A DNA stretch of 50,028 bases, taken from the NCBI RefSeq assembly GCF_005405245.1, contig NZ_BJDR01000014.1:1-50028 (forward strand). Reading direction: 5' to 3'. Below are positions 30,305-39,725 of this stretch, piece after piece. Source of the stretch: Enterococcus nangangensis (GTDB lineage Bacteria > Bacillota > Bacilli > Lactobacillales > Enterococcaceae). The notes below the pieces were generated by a model that made no database searches, had not been told where the DNA came from, and saw only the letters and a program-made list of their open reading frames with translations. Every line of letters starts with the position of its first letter. Position 1 is the first letter of the stretch. A program made the translations under genes and the position numbers.

Positions 30305-31471
30305 CTATTTTAAAGCGTCCAAGAAACTTACGCCGTTTTCAGTTTGCGGTACTTTAAAGTTTTCGGCAATGGTGGCAGAGATATCAGCATAATGCCCCAC
30401 TGGCAGGGCTCCTTGACCTTTAAATTTCTTGCTAAAGACCAGTAACGGCACATATTCCCGCGTGTGGTCGGTTCCGGGGAACGTTGGATCATTACCGTGG
30501 TCTGCGGTAATCATTAACAAATCATCTTCAGCCATCGCGTCAATAATTTCTGGCATGCGGCTATCAAACTCGTCAATGGCTTTACCGTATCCCACAACAT
30601 CACGACGGTGACCAAACATGGCGTCGAAATCCACTAAGTTGGTAAAGCTCATGCCAGTGAAATCTTTAGCCATCACCTTTAAGAGTTGGTCGACACCATC
30701 CATATTGCTCTTGGTGCGCACAAATTCAGTAATCCCTTGACCATTAAAGATATCATTAATTTTTCCCACCGCAATTACATCTTTACCATCATCTTTCAAA
30801 GAATCCAAGACCGTATGGCCAAATGGATCCAAAGCGTAATCGTGGCGATTGCTAGTGCGGGTAAAATTACCTGGTGTGCCCACGTAAGGACGGGCGATAA
30901 TCCGACCAATCATATAAGGCTCATCTTTGGTGATGTCTCTGACATATTGGCAAATGCGATACAATTCTTCTAAAGGAATAATCTCTTCATGAGCGGCAAT
31001 TTGTAACACGGGATCAGCTGAAGTATAGACAATTAAGTCGCCTGTTTTCATTTGGTGTTCGCCGTAATCATTAATGACCTCTGTGCCGCTGTATGGTTTA
31101 TTGCAGACGATACCGCGACCTGAAAATTCACGAATCTTGGCTAATAATTCTTCTGGAAAACCTTCAGGGAAGACGCGGAAAGGTTTTTGAATATTTAAGC
31201 CCATAATTTCCCAGTGCCCCGTCATGGTATCTTTCCCCACGGAAACTTCTTCCAATTTAGTGGCATAGCCTTGGTGATTTTGAACATCCTTAACCCCTTT
31301 TAACGGGCGAATGGAGCCATAGCCTAATTGCTCTAAGTTTGGCACATGTAACCCAGCTTGTTCTGCGATGTGGCCTAAAGTATCGGCACCCACATCGCCA
31401 AATTTATCAGCATCAGGTGCTTCCCCGATACCGACAGAATCCATGACAATCAAATGTACACGTTTAAACAT
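30305..31471 (-). CDS. deoB: Phosphopentomutase
   Basis: Converts (deoxy)ribose-1-phosphate to the 5-phosphate, connecting phosphorolysis with DeoC and RpiA. 388 aa, an alkaline-phosphatase-superfamily metalloenzyme. Metal-binding motifs are at the N-terminus ([12 protein letters not shown]), at [11 protein letters not shown] and at [27 protein letters not shown] precedes the ATG. A TGTTATCTT extended -10 lies about 55 nt upstream of the gene, giving deoB-punA-deoD their own promoter downstream of the transporter terminator. Confidence 0.97.
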   Translation of the reverse strand: MFKRVHLIVMDSVGIGEAPDADKFGDVGADTLGHIAEQAGLHVPNLEQLGYGSIRPLKGVKDVQNHQGYATKLEEVSVGKDTMTGHWEIMGLNIQKPFRVFPEGFPEELLAKIREFSGRGIVCNKPYSGTEVINDYGEHQMKTGDLIVYTSADPVLQIAAHEEIIPLEELYRICQYVRDITKDEPYMIGRIIARPYVGTPGNFTRTSNRHDYALDPFGHTVLDSLKDDGKDVIAVGKINDIFNGQGITEFVRTKSNMDGVDQLLKVMAKDFTGMSFTNLVDFDAMFGHRRDVVGYGKAIDEFDSRMPEIIDAMAEDDLLMITADHGNDPTFPGTDHTREYVPLLVFSKKFKGQGALPVGHYADISATIAENFKVPQTENGVSFLDALK

Positions 31472-31581
31472 AATAAACTCCTTCTTTCTGATTCATTTTC
31501 CAGTACTCAACACCTATAAGATAACATATTTTTGCACTAATGAAAAAGATGCGGCAAAAATCCATCTCCGTAAAAAGGCAA

Positions 31582-31618
31582 AGAGGTTCAGTCAACACCT
31601 AAGTTGACTGGACCTCTT
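31582..31618 (-). terminator. Terminator after the nucleoside ABC transporter
   Basis: Minus-strand arms AGAGGTCCAGTCAAC and GTTGACTGAACCTCT (one mismatch), six-base loop, then a T-rich tract. It separates the ABC transporter genes from deoB. Confidence 0.8.
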
Positions 31619-31627
31619 CGGTGAAAC

Positions 31628-32584
31628 TTATTTCGACTTAATGTAGTTGACCCCGTTAGCTTTTGGCCCAGAGGCTTTTCCTAGGAAGAGCACTAAGACG
31701 ATAATGGTTAATAGATAAGGTGCAATTTGGAGATAAACAGATGGCACGCTAGAAATTACTGGCAACTGCGCTCCAATAATACTTAAGCTTTGAGCAAAAC
31801 CGAAGAAGAAGGCGCCCCCCATAGCTCCGAGGGGATTCCATTTCCCAAAGATCATGGCGGCCATGGAAATAAACCCTTGACCCACGATGGTTCCTACTGA
31901 GAAGTTACCAGAGATAGTTTGCGCAAAGACAGCGCCACCGAAGCCCCCTAATAGCCCAGAAATCAACACACCAGAATATTTCATGGCATAGACGTTAATT
32001 CCTAAAGTATCAGCAGCTTGCGGATTTTCTCCCACAGCCCGTAACCGCAAACCAAAGCGGGTTTTAAAGATAATAAACCACGCTAAGACGGCGACAACAA
32101 TGGCTAAGTAAGCTGGCAAATACGTGTTTTTAAAAAGAATGGGGCCAATGACTGGAATTTTTTCTAAACCGGGAACAGTGAAGTAACCTAGGTTTCCTTT
32201 AATGTTATCTGTTTGCCCTTTATTGTATATTGCTTTCACTAGGAAAACGCCTAGGGCTGGGGCCATTAAGTTAATAACCGTCCCACTAATGATGTGATCC
32301 GCTCGCAAATTAATAGTAGCTACCGCATGAATTAAGGAGAATAGTACGCCCACGACGCCCCCAACCAAAATTCCTAGCCAAGGTGTCAATTTACCAAAAG
32401 CATCGTAAAAGCTCAAGTTAAAGACCACTGCTGAAAAAGCGCCCATCACCATGATGCCTTCAAGGCCGACGTTAACGACCCCACTACGTTCAGAAAAAGT
32501 TCCGCCTAAAGCCGTGAAGACTAGCGGCGTCGAATAAACTAACGCAGAAGTAATGATTAAGTGCAACATTTGTACGCCGTTCAT
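31628..32584 (-). CDS. Nucleoside ABC transporter permease (NupQ/YufQ-like)
   Basis: Membrane permease of the BMP-type nucleoside importer, 318 aa with about eight to nine hydrophobic segments. The N-terminal TALGGTFSERSGVVNVGLEGIMVMGA segment (positions about 22-47) and the later GENPQAADTLGIN block are characteristic of this permease family. Its ATG overlaps the stop of the partner permease by one base, giving tight translational coupling. The A/G-rich GGGGGG tract before the start acts as ribosome site. It forms the second half of the heterodimeric pore. Confidence 0.9.
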   Translation of the reverse strand: MNGVQMLHLIITSALVYSTPLVFTALGGTFSERSGVVNVGLEGIMVMGAFSAVVFNLSFYDAFGKLTPWLGILVGGVVGVLFSLIHAVATINLRADHIISGTVINLMAPALGVFLVKAIYNKGQTDNIKGNLGYFTVPGLEKIPVIGPILFKNTYLPAYLAIVVAVLAWFIIFKTRFGLRLRAVGENPQAADTLGINVYAMKYSGVLISGLLGGFGGAVFAQTISGNFSVGTIVGQGFISMAAMIFGKWNPLGAMGGAFFFGFAQSLSIIGAQLPVISSVPSVYLQIAPYLLTIIVLVLFLGKASGPKANGVNYIKSK

Positions 32585-33744
32585 TAGATAGCCCCCCCTT
32601 CTTGACTATTTTCATCATCTTTTTTCGATTCTACTTCTGTAACGACAGCGACTTCTTTTTTACCGCCGCCAATTTTCGCTAAAACGATGCGAATCATGTA
32701 GTTGGCTCCCACAAAGAAGATAATGGCGGCAATCACGACACTGACAATTTCAAAAGGTACTTGGGCTTTGGTTTGCATCCCCAAGCCACCGATTTTTAAA
32801 ATACTAAATAAAATGGCAGATAATAAAATCCCAATGGAAGTGCCGGAACCTAATAAGGAAACGGCCATCCCGTCAAAACCGATGGATAGAGAAGCCGTTT
32901 GTACGAAGAAGTTTTGGTACGTCCCTAAACCTTCCACCACACCACCAAGACCAGCTAGTAAGCCAGAAATCACCATGGACATGACGATAGTCCGTTTGCT
33001 GCTCATCCCGGCGTATTCAGAAGCAAAAGGATTCAAACCAACTGAACGAATTTCAAAACCTAACGTGGTTTTCTTCATTAAGAACCAGACTAAGACTAAC
33101 GTAATGAGGGCCAAGAATAAACCGCCACTCACTCGCGAATTACGAAACATTTCCGTCAAACCAGTTAAGCGCAAAGTAGCATTACTGGAAATTGGATTGG
33201 TGGAATCCATCGAAACACGATAGCTTGCCGGCATCACGTTTTGCATTAAATAAGTCGAATAATAGAGCAAAATGTAGTTTAACATGATAGTGACAATCAC
33301 TTCGCTCGTTCCAAAGAACGCCCGTAAGAAACCAGGAATCGCCGCAGCTACCGCCCCAGCTAAAGCTCCGACTAAAATACATAAAGGCACTAAGACAATC
33401 CGCGGTAAATCTGGAAAAGCTAAGGCGACCCAAATACTAGCCACCCAACCGCTTAAAGCTTGGCCGGAAAGCCCGATATTAAAGAAACCGGCGGCACTGG
33501 CTACGGAAAAGCCTAGAGCAGTAAAAATAAGGGGTGTTGCTTGTCGCAATGTTTCCCCGATATTCCGCCACATTAAATCAGTAGTGGTGGTCCCGTTAGG
33601 GTAATAGCCAGACAACATCGCTTTATAAGCGTTTAAAGGATTGTACCCAAAGGCAATCATAATGAGGGCTCCTAATAAAAGTCCCAGCACAACTGACAGG
33701 ATGGGTACTAAAAGATTACGGAATCTTTCCCGCGAATTATTCAT
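32584..33744 (-). CDS. Nucleoside ABC transporter permease (NupP/YufP-like)
   Basis: Membrane permease, 386 aa, with around ten hydrophobic segments; EIRSVGLNPFASEYAGM is a family-typical cytoplasmic loop that contacts the ATPase. The frame extends upstream, but AAAGGAGG lies just before the second ATG (33744, MNNSRERFRN), which is preferred. This start overlaps the end of the ATPase gene by 8 nt. The C-terminal tail is acidic (EVESKKDDENSQEGG). Pairs with the downstream permease. Confidence 0.9.
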   Translation of the reverse strand: MNNSRERFRNLLVPILSVVLGLLLGALIMIAFGYNPLNAYKAMLSGYYPNGTTTTDLMWRNIGETLRQATPLIFTALGFSVASAAGFFNIGLSGQALSGWVASIWVALAFPDLPRIVLVPLCILVGALAGAVAAAIPGFLRAFFGTSEVIVTIMLNYILLYYSTYLMQNVMPASYRVSMDSTNPISSNATLRLTGLTEMFRNSRVSGGLFLALITLVLVWFLMKKTTLGFEIRSVGLNPFASEYAGMSSKRTIVMSMVISGLLAGLGGVVEGLGTYQNFFVQTASLSIGFDGMAVSLLGSGTSIGILLSAILFSILKIGGLGMQTKAQVPFEIVSVVIAAIIFFVGANYMIRIVLAKIGGGKKEVAVVTEVESKKDDENSQEGGAI

Positions 33745-35356
33745 CCTTGGTGTCCTCCTTTTGTGATTCATTTGTTTCTGCAGTGACGTCTAACGTCGCT
33801 TGCGCAAAAGCTACCCCTTGGGTTTCAGCTCGTGCTTTTTCTAGGGATGAACCGGCCATCAGTAAGCCTAACTCTTGTTCTGTCGTTTCTTCTGGGCGGA
33901 CAATACCGGCAATTTGACCATCGTGAATTACGGCAATGCGGTCGGAAACGTTCATGATTTCATCTAATTCAAAGCTAACTACTAAGACTGCTTTAAATTT
34001 ATTCCGTTCTTCCACTAGCCGTTGGTGAATGTATTCAATCGCCCCCACGTCTAAGCCCCGGGTTGGTTGCGAAACAATCACTAAGTCCGTATCCCGGTCT
34101 AATTCCCGGGCGATAATGGCTTTTTGTTGGTTCCCCCCGGATAAAGATTTAGCGGGAACTAGTTCGTTGGTGGTTCGCACATCGAACTCTTTGATTAAAT
34201 CCCGAGCGTGACTGTTGATTTCTTTGTAGTTTAAGACGCCGCGTTTACTAAGAGGTGCTTTGTAGTAAGTTTGTAACGCCATATTTTCAGCTAAAGACAT
34301 TTCTAAAACTAAGCCGTATTTATGCCGGTCTTCTGGTACGTGACTGACGCCTTCTTCGGTAATTTTACGGGGACGAGCATTGGTGATGTCTTCCCCTTTT
34401 AAAACTACGCGACCACTTTCGACTTTCCGTAAACCAGTTAAAGCTTGAATTAATTCCGTTTGACCATTGCCATCAATCCCGGCAATCCCCACTACTTCAC
34501 CAGCGTGGACTTCCAAGCTTAAACCTTTGACTGCTTCTAAGCCGCGAGATTCTTTTACCACAAGATTTTCAATTTTTAAAATGGCTTCTTGCGGCTCAAT
34601 CACTTTTTTATTGGTCTTGAAGTTAACGGAACGACCCACCATTAAGTCGGCCAACTCTTGGGAAGAAACATCCGCCACATTCACGGTATCAATACTCTTC
34701 CCACGGCGAATTACTGTACAACGATCCGCTACTTTTTTAATTTCATCCAACTTGTGGGTAATTAAAATAATCGACTTGCCTTCCTTCACCAACCCTTGCA
34801 TGATGGCGATTAATTCATCAATTTCTTGCGGGGTTAAAACCGCCGTTGGTTCGTCAAAAATTAAAACATCGGCGCCGCGATATAAAGTTTTTAAAATTTC
34901 GACCCGTTGTTGCATCCCGACAGAAATATCGCTGATTTTTCCATGAGGATCCACATCCAACCCATATTGCTTAGAGAGTTGGGCAATCGCTTCAGCGGCT
35001 TTATTTTTATTTAAAACTCCCGCTTTCGTCGGTTCACTCCCTAAAATGATATTTTCAGTAACGTTAAACGCATCCACCAACATAAAGTGTTGGTGCACCA
35101 TGCCGATTCCTAATTTATTTGCAACCGTTGGGCTGGAAATTGAAACAGCTTGGCCATTCAGGAAAATTTCTCCTGAGGTGGGCTGCAATAACCCTGAAAG
35201 CATGTTCATTAAGGTGGACTTGCCGGCACCGTTTTCCCCTAAAAGAGCATGAATTTCACCTTTTTTTACTTGCAAGTTGATGCGATCGTTGGCTTTAAAC
35301 GTTCCAAACTCCTTGGTAATATTGCGCATTTCGATTACCAATTCTGCCTGCTCCAT
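33737..35356 (-). CDS. Nucleoside ABC transporter double ATPase (NupO/YufO-like)
   Basis: Cytoplasmic ATPase of 539 aa with two fused ABC domains, as in sugar/nucleoside (RbsA-like) importers. First domain: Walker A GENGAGKST around residues 38-46, signature DISVGMQQR, Walker B VLIFDEPTAVLTP. Second domain: GIDGNGQTEL in the Walker A position, SLSGGNQQK signature, VIVSQPTRGLD Walker B region. The second site has the degenerate sequence expected for this subfamily. AGGAAG precedes the ATG. Cotranscribed with both permeases. Confidence 0.93.
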   Translation of the reverse strand: MEQAELVIEMRNITKEFGTFKANDRINLQVKKGEIHALLGENGAGKSTLMNMLSGLLQPTSGEIFLNGQAVSISSPTVANKLGIGMVHQHFMLVDAFNVTENIILGSEPTKAGVLNKNKAAEAIAQLSKQYGLDVDPHGKISDISVGMQQRVEILKTLYRGADVLIFDEPTAVLTPQEIDELIAIMQGLVKEGKSIILITHKLDEIKKVADRCTVIRRGKSIDTVNVADVSSQELADLMVGRSVNFKTNKKVIEPQEAILKIENLVVKESRGLEAVKGLSLEVHAGEVVGIAGIDGNGQTELIQALTGLRKVESGRVVLKGEDITNARPRKITEEGVSHVPEDRHKYGLVLEMSLAENMALQTYYKAPLSKRGVLNYKEINSHARDLIKEFDVRTTNELVPAKSLSGGNQQKAIIARELDRDTDLVIVSQPTRGLDVGAIEYIHQRLVEERNKFKAVLVVSFELDEIMNVSDRIAVIHDGQIAGIVRPEETTEQELGLLMAGSSLEKARAETQGVAFAQATLDVTAETNESQKEDTKDE

Positions 35357-35450
35357 ATGCTCACTTCCTATTAATTTATTCTAAAAAGTGGTTCCTTTTC
35401 GGTTCCAAAAAAGCTAGCTCACCTAGCTAACCTCTGTGCAAACGAAAAAG

Positions 35451-35496
35451 AAAAAAGGCTCCAAGCGACAAGCGTACTTGTAAGTTGGAACCTTTT
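35451..35496 (-). terminator. Terminator between the BMP lipoprotein and the ABC ATPase
   Basis: Minus-strand arms AAAAGGTTCCAA and TTGGAGCCTTTT (one G-U) with an inner ACAAG / CTTGT stem, followed by T-run. It lies inside the transporter gene set, so it probably lowers expression of the ATPase/permeases relative to the binding protein. Confidence 0.85.
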
Positions 35497-35508
35497 AATT
35501 AATCATGC

Positions 35509-36627
35509 TTATTTTTCTGGAGCTTCAGGAACTTTAATGTCACCAGCAACAATTTTGTCTTTTGCTTCATTGACAGCTTTTAAGACATCGTCAGAAAGTT
35601 GGCCATCAGTGATGGAAATAGCTTCAGATTTCAAATCGTAAGCAATGTGTTGGCCCCCAGGGAATTCCCCAGTGTTTGCTTTTTCAGCTAAGTCTTCTAC
35701 GACCGTTCCTACCCCTTTAACAGTAGAAGTCAAGACGAAGTTAGCATCTTTTCCAGATTCAGGATCTTTGTAGCTACCTTCATCAGATTGGTCCCGGTCA
35801 ACCCCGATTACCCAAACTTTTTTGTCGCCAGATTCATTGATAGATTTTGCTTCTTGCAATAATCCGTTACCAGTAGCACCGGAAGCGTGGAAGATGATGT
35901 CAGCGTTAGCAGCGTACATCCCTTGAGCAATCGTTTTCCCTTTATCAGGAGCGTTGAAGTCACCAGCGTATTGAATTTTCACTTCAACGTCTTTACCTAA
36001 AGCTTTGGCGCCATCGGCAACCCCAGCTTCAAAACCAGCTTGGAAACGGTCGATAACGGTACCTTCAACCCCACCAATAAACCCAACAACGTTGGTTTCA
36101 GTTGTGTAAGCAGCAGCTAACCCAACTAAGTAAGAGTTTTCGTTATCCATAAAAGTAGCAGCGGATACGTTATCAGCAATCTTTTCATTGCCGTCAGCAT
36201 CAACTGGCACATCGTCGATGATAACAAAGTTAGCATCTGGATTTTGAGCTGAAGCGTCCACAATCGCAGCCGTTAATTTATACCCAACTCCAAAAATTGT
36301 TTGGTAACCAGCGGCGATAGCTGTGTCAATATTTGGTGCATAGTCTGATTCATTGGAAGATTGGAAGTAAGAGAAACCATGGTCTTTAGACAGGTCATGG
36401 GTTTTTCCCCAAGCTTGTAAACCTTCCCAAGCAGATTGGTTAAAGGAACGGTCGTCTACACCACCAGTATCCGTAATAATCGCTGCTGGTTTTTCAACGG
36501 AACCAGCTGCATCAGAGCCGCTTTTCGCGTCACTGCCGTCAGTTTTGCTGTTGTTACCGCATGCAGCTAAAGTTAAAGCCGCTACTAGTGCTAAAGCACC
36601 AGCGCCAAACAATTTTGCTTTTTTCAT
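35509..36627 (-). CDS. BMP-family nucleoside-binding lipoprotein
   Basis: Extracellular substrate-binding lipoprotein of 372 aa, of the BmpA/Med/PnrA family, which bind nucleosides for ABC import. Signal peptide with lipobox LAAC, Cys23; then a Ser/Asp-rich linker. Family features include TDTGGVDDRSFNQSAWEGLQ split across positions about 50-70, GFIGGVEG and VIGVDRDQSDEG. GGGGG lies before the ATG. It stands between cdd and the ATPase. A small hairpin (AGGTG / CACCT, 36662-36675) lies upstream. The surrounding pdp/deoC/cdd genes make nucleosides the expected cargo. Confidence 0.93.
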   Translation of the reverse strand: MKKAKLFGAGALALVAALTLAACGNNSKTDGSDAKSGSDAAGSVEKPAAIITDTGGVDDRSFNQSAWEGLQAWGKTHDLSKDHGFSYFQSSNESDYAPNIDTAIAAGYQTIFGVGYKLTAAIVDASAQNPDANFVIIDDVPVDADGNEKIADNVSAATFMDNENSYLVGLAAAYTTETNVVGFIGGVEGTVIDRFQAGFEAGVADGAKALGKDVEVKIQYAGDFNAPDKGKTIAQGMYAANADIIFHASGATGNGLLQEAKSINESGDKKVWVIGVDRDQSDEGSYKDPESGKDANFVLTSTVKGVGTVVEDLAEKANTGEFPGGQHIAYDLKSEAISITDGQLSDDVLKAVNEAKDKIVAGDIKVPEAPEK

Positions 36628-36702
36628 TTCTGTAAAGCCCCCTATAAAATATTTTTTTCAAAGGTGTTCCCACCTGTTGAACCAAAGTAAAGTGTGTTGC
36701 TC

Positions 36703-37101
36703 TTACATTTGTTTCTCGGAAAAACTATACGGCAATAGTTCGTGGAGATTGGTTTCTTTCGTTTCTCCTGACTCACTAATTAACGTAATGGGCATCTCTG
36801 GGGCGAAAAATTCCGCCATCACTTGCCGACAAGCACCACATGGCGAAATCGGTTCGGCCGTGTTACCGGCAATGTACAAGTGTTTGAAATTCCGTTTTCC
36901 TTCAGAAACTGCTTTAAAAATTGCTGTCCGCTCCCCACAGTTGCTTAAACCAAAAGAAGCATTTTCAATGTTAATACCGGTGTAAACTTCATCGTCAGCC
37001 GTTACTAAGACCGCACTGACTGGAAAATGAGAGTAGGGCACATAAGCCTTGCTTAAATTTTCTTGCGTCAAGTGGATGAATTCTGCCTGTGACAAGGTCA
37101 T
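36703..37101 (-). CDS. cdd: Cytidine deaminase
   Basis: Zinc enzyme converting (deoxy)cytidine to (deoxy)uridine, which Pdp can then split. 132 aa, the homotetrameric Cys-type. Motifs: NIENASFGLSNCGERTAIF with the first Cys ligand and catalytic Glu, and PCGACRQVM with the other two Cys. GGAGG precedes the ATG. Twelve nt after deoC ends, so it is cotranscribed. Confidence 0.97.
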   Translation of the reverse strand: MTLSQAEFIHLTQENLSKAYVPYSHFPVSAVLVTADDEVYTGINIENASFGLSNCGERTAIFKAVSEGKRNFKHLYIAGNTAEPISPCGACRQVMAEFFAPEMPITLISESGETKETNLHELLPYSFSEKQM

Positions 37102-37113
37102 GGTTAAATCCTC

Positions 37114-37767
37114 CTAGTCTTCTTGACTAACAATGGCGATACTTGCACTAGCTCCAATGCGGCTAGCTCCAGCTTCCACCATCGCTTTGGCTTCTTCATA
37201 AGAATGAATCCCACCAGAAGCTTTTACGCCCATTTCAGGACCGACTGTTGTCCGCATAATTTTCACGGCATGAGCACTCGCTCCGCCTTCTTTGGCAAAA
37301 CCAGTCGACGTTTTAACAAAATCAGCGCCAGCAGCTTTAGCACATTCGCAAGCTTGGACAATTTGTTCATCGCTTAGCATGGCACTTTCGATAATGACTT
37401 TCACTAAAGCTTGATCTTGCACCGCATGAACAACGGCTGCAATATCTGCTTGGACTTTTTTCAATTGGTTAGCCTTTAAAGCACCAATATTAATCACCAT
37501 ATCTACTTCTTTAGCCCCATTGTTAACGGCGTCTTGTGCTTCGTAAGCTTTCACTTCAGAAGTATTGGCTCCCAAAGGAAAACCAATTACGGTGCAGACT
37601 GCAGTGTCCGTCCCTGCTAATTCTTTTGCGGCTAATGGTACCCAAGTAGGGTTTACACACACCGAAAAGAAATGATATTGTTTTGCTTCTTCAATCACTT
37701 GGAGTACTTCTAATTCAGTAGCATCCGCTTTTAAAATAGTGTGGTCAATCATGCGATTTAATTTCAT
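37114..37767 (-). CDS. deoC: Deoxyribose-phosphate aldolase
   Basis: Cleaves 2-deoxyribose-5-phosphate to glyceraldehyde-3-phosphate and acetaldehyde. 217 aa TIM barrel. The Schiff-base lysine lies in FVKTSTGF and the proton-relay lysine in [10 protein letters not shown]-terminal [12 protein letters not shown] is standard. The start at 37767 is chosen since GAGAGG is nine bases before it; an upstream ATG three codons earlier overlaps the ribosome site. It starts 14 nt after pdp ends. Confidence 0.96.
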   Translation of the reverse strand: MKLNRMIDHTILKADATELEVLQVIEEAKQYHFFSVCVNPTWVPLAAKELAGTDTAVCTVIGFPLGANTSEVKAYEAQDAVNNGAKEVDMVINIGALKANQLKKVQADIAAVVHAVQDQALVKVIIESAMLSDEQIVQACECAKAAGADFVKTSTGFAKEGGASAHAVKIMRTTVGPEMGVKASGGIHSYEEAKAMVEAGASRIGASASIAIVSQED

Positions 37768-37781
37768 AAAAAACATCCTCT

Positions 37782-39083
37782 CTAAGCAGTAATTATATCA
37801 TGAATCAAGACAGGTTCTACAGCATCTTTTCCAATGATAATGTTTTCAAAAAGCAAACGTTCGGTTTCTGCAATATTTTCTTGATTGGCGTAAATAGTAA
37901 GTAAGCTTTCGCCGGCGGTAACGGTATCCCCTACTTTTTTGTGAAGGACAATACCGACTGCTGGATCAATGACGTCTTCTTTTGTTTTACGCCCAGCACC
38001 TAATAGCATGGCTGCCACACCAATTTCATTAGCGACCATCTTTTGGATGATTCCGGTCTTTGCAGCTTTAAACTCAAATTGATATTGGGCCGTCAATAGT
38101 TTTTCCGGTTCTTCAACATAACGCACATCGCCACCTTGCGCCGCCACAAACTCTTTAAAAATTTTAAGAGCCGTCCCGTTAGCCAAGTTTTCCGTTAGCA
38201 TCTGCCGTGCGGTCGCTAAATCGGGAGATTTTTGCCCTAAGACCACCATTTGACTTCCTAAGACATAGACTAGTTCCATCAAATCTTTTGGACCCTTCCC
38301 TTGTAAACATTGAATGGCTTCGTACACTTCTAAAGAATTGCCGATTGCTTCCCCTAATGGTTCACTCATATCCGAAATAATCGCCATCGTCGCCCGGTTC
38401 GCAAGTTTACCAATCCGTACCATGGTTTTAGCTAGTCGTTTGGCATCTTCCAAGTTTTTCATAAAAGCACCTTCGCCAATGGTAACGTCTAAAACAATCG
38501 CATCCGCCCCAGCGGCAATTTTTTTACTCATGATGGAACTAGCAATTAACGGAATAGAATCTACGGTAGCCGTCACATCCCGCAAAGCGTAAAGCTTTTT
38601 ATCAGCAGGTGCCAAGTTCCCGGATTGCCCAATGACGGACACTTTTAAGGTATTCACTTGTTGAATGAACTCTTCTTTAGATAGTTCCACTTTAAAACCA
38701 GGAATGGCTTCCAATTTATCTAACGTACCACCTGTATGGCCCAGACCGCGACCACTCATCTTGGCTACTGGGACGCCACACGCCGCAACTAAGGGGGCCA
38801 AAATTAACGTCGTCGTATCGCCGACACCACCAGTAGAATGCTTGTCTACTTTAATGCCTTCGATTGCTGACAAATCAATTGTTTCACCAGAAGTCGCCAT
38901 CGCTTGCGTTAAAGCTGTAATCTCGTCATCAGTCATATCTTGATAGAAGATTGCCATGAGTAAAGCACTCACTTGATAGTCGGGAATGCTCCCTGCTGTA
39001 TAATTTTCAATAACAAATTGAATTTCTGCAGTGGACAAAGCTTGCCCATCTCTTTTTTTCTCGATGATATCCACCATCCGCAT
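37782..39083 (-). CDS. pdp: Pyrimidine-nucleoside phosphorylase
   Basis: Phosphorolysis of uridine, thymidine and deoxyuridine. 433 aa, as in Bacillus/Enterococcus Pdp. Motifs: N-terminal [14 protein letters not shown], phosphate loop [37 protein letters not shown] lies before the ATG. First gene of the pdp-deoC-cdd-bmp-ABC run, downstream of a promoter in the long intergenic region shared with argG. Confidence 0.96.
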   Translation of the reverse strand: MRMVDIIEKKRDGQALSTAEIQFVIENYTAGSIPDYQVSALLMAIFYQDMTDDEITALTQAMATSGETIDLSAIEGIKVDKHSTGGVGDTTTLILAPLVAACGVPVAKMSGRGLGHTGGTLDKLEAIPGFKVELSKEEFIQQVNTLKVSVIGQSGNLAPADKKLYALRDVTATVDSIPLIASSIMSKKIAAGADAIVLDVTIGEGAFMKNLEDAKRLAKTMVRIGKLANRATMAIISDMSEPLGEAIGNSLEVYEAIQCLQGKGPKDLMELVYVLGSQMVVLGQKSPDLATARQMLTENLANGTALKIFKEFVAAQGGDVRYVEEPEKLLTAQYQFEFKAAKTGIIQKMVANEIGVAAMLLGAGRKTKEDVIDPAVGIVLHKKVGDTVTAGESLLTIYANQENIAETERLLFENIIIGKDAVEPVLIHDIITA

Positions 39084-39140
39084 AGAAAAAACCTACTTTC
39101 CCTTTTCCAGGCCTGAAACAAGCTGAAAATTTTCTGTAAA

Positions 39141-39173
39141 AACTATTGCTGAAATGTTCTTGAAAAGAATAGT
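39141..39173 (-). other. Inverted repeat in the pdp leader
   Basis: AAACTATT and AATAGTTT (8-bp perfect inverted repeat) lie 17 bases apart, immediately downstream of the pdp -10. The position suits an operator or leader hairpin. Which protein would bind it cannot be said. Confidence 0.45.
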
Positions 39174-39185
39174 TTATCCACTTCA

Positions 39186-39214
39186 AAATTACCATTTTGA
39201 CTAGCCGTTGTCAA
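39186..39214 (-). promoter_or_regulatory. pdp-deoC-cdd operon promoter
   Basis: Minus-strand -35 TTGACA (39214-39209), 17-base spacer, -10 TAATTT (39191-39186). Leader about 95 nt. A cre-like palindrome TGAAA...TTTCA lies upstream near 39269-39285, with an off centre, so catabolite control is only a possibility. Confidence 0.6.
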
Positions 39215-39600
39215 AGTAATTCCGAAGGTTCGTAATCTAAAGAACGTTATATAATCAAAAAAGATTGTGTGAAAAAAGCTTTCAGTCTCATTTCAGTTTA
39301 AATTACCTTTATTTGCAAAATACTCTCCCTAAGAAAAGGCCTTATCCACTACTTTTCGCCAAAGAGACTGTTGTTTAATACTTAACTTCATGAAAATCTT
39401 TTGCAAAACTATCCTCGTTAAAATAAAATAGAATTTTTTAATTTAAAAAGTTAATCCCCCCTGAAAGTTCGGCATTTTCTGCTAAAAGATTTTTGACGAA
39501 AGACATGCTCTTTAGTAGGCCTTATCCCGTAATGCTAAAGAGCTTCCTTATTAATATTATGCGAAAACCCAACCTCATTATGTATATTAAGAGGGTTTAA
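39215..39600. other. Gene-free AT-rich region between the divergent deo and arg operons
   Basis: No credible gene. It contains two hairpins with a shared loop motif AGGCCTTATCC: GAAAAG / CTTTTC around 39333-39356 (motif 39337-39347) and GCTCTTTAG / CTAAAGAGC around 39507-39544 (motif 39517-39527). Neither is followed by a good T-run, so they are not clear terminators. The rest is AT-rich with no recognised element. Confidence 0.5.
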
Positions 39601-39621
39601 TTGCTTTTTATTGACTAAAGA

Positions 39622-39635
39622 TGAATATTTATTAA
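39622..39635 (+). promoter_or_regulatory. ArgR-type ARG box upstream of argG
   Basis: TGAATATTTATTAA matches 13 of 14 positions of the Gram-positive ARG-box core TGAATWWWWATTCA. It lies just upstream of the argG -35. Confidence 0.65.
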
Positions 39636-39643
39636 TTTAATCC

Positions 39644-39672
39644 TTGTATTCTCTTGCGGAGAGTGCTACTAT
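39644..39672 (+). promoter_or_regulatory. argGH promoter
   Basis: -35 TTGTAT (39644-39649), 17-base spacer, -10 TACTAT (39667-39672) with TGC before it (extended -10). The leader is about 48 nt. Confidence 0.7.
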
Positions 39673-39725
39673 ATGCATGAAATAGTTGATTTTATTAATA
39701 ACTACTTAAAAGGAGTTCCTAACAA

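Noticed and set aside
39007-39195. Open frame of 62 codons across the pdp start
   Set aside because: It overlaps the pdp start and leader in another frame and resembles no protein; it lies over the promoter.
39172-39350. DnaA-box-like TTATCCACT repeats
   Set aside because: Only two imperfect 8-of-9 matches, 168 bases apart, with no dnaA or dnaN nearby; chance in AT-rich DNA is likely.
39300-39725. T-box or other riboswitch upstream of argG
   Set aside because: No GGTGG-type T-box core, specifier loop or terminator before argG could be found; an ARG box and promoter explain the proximal part.
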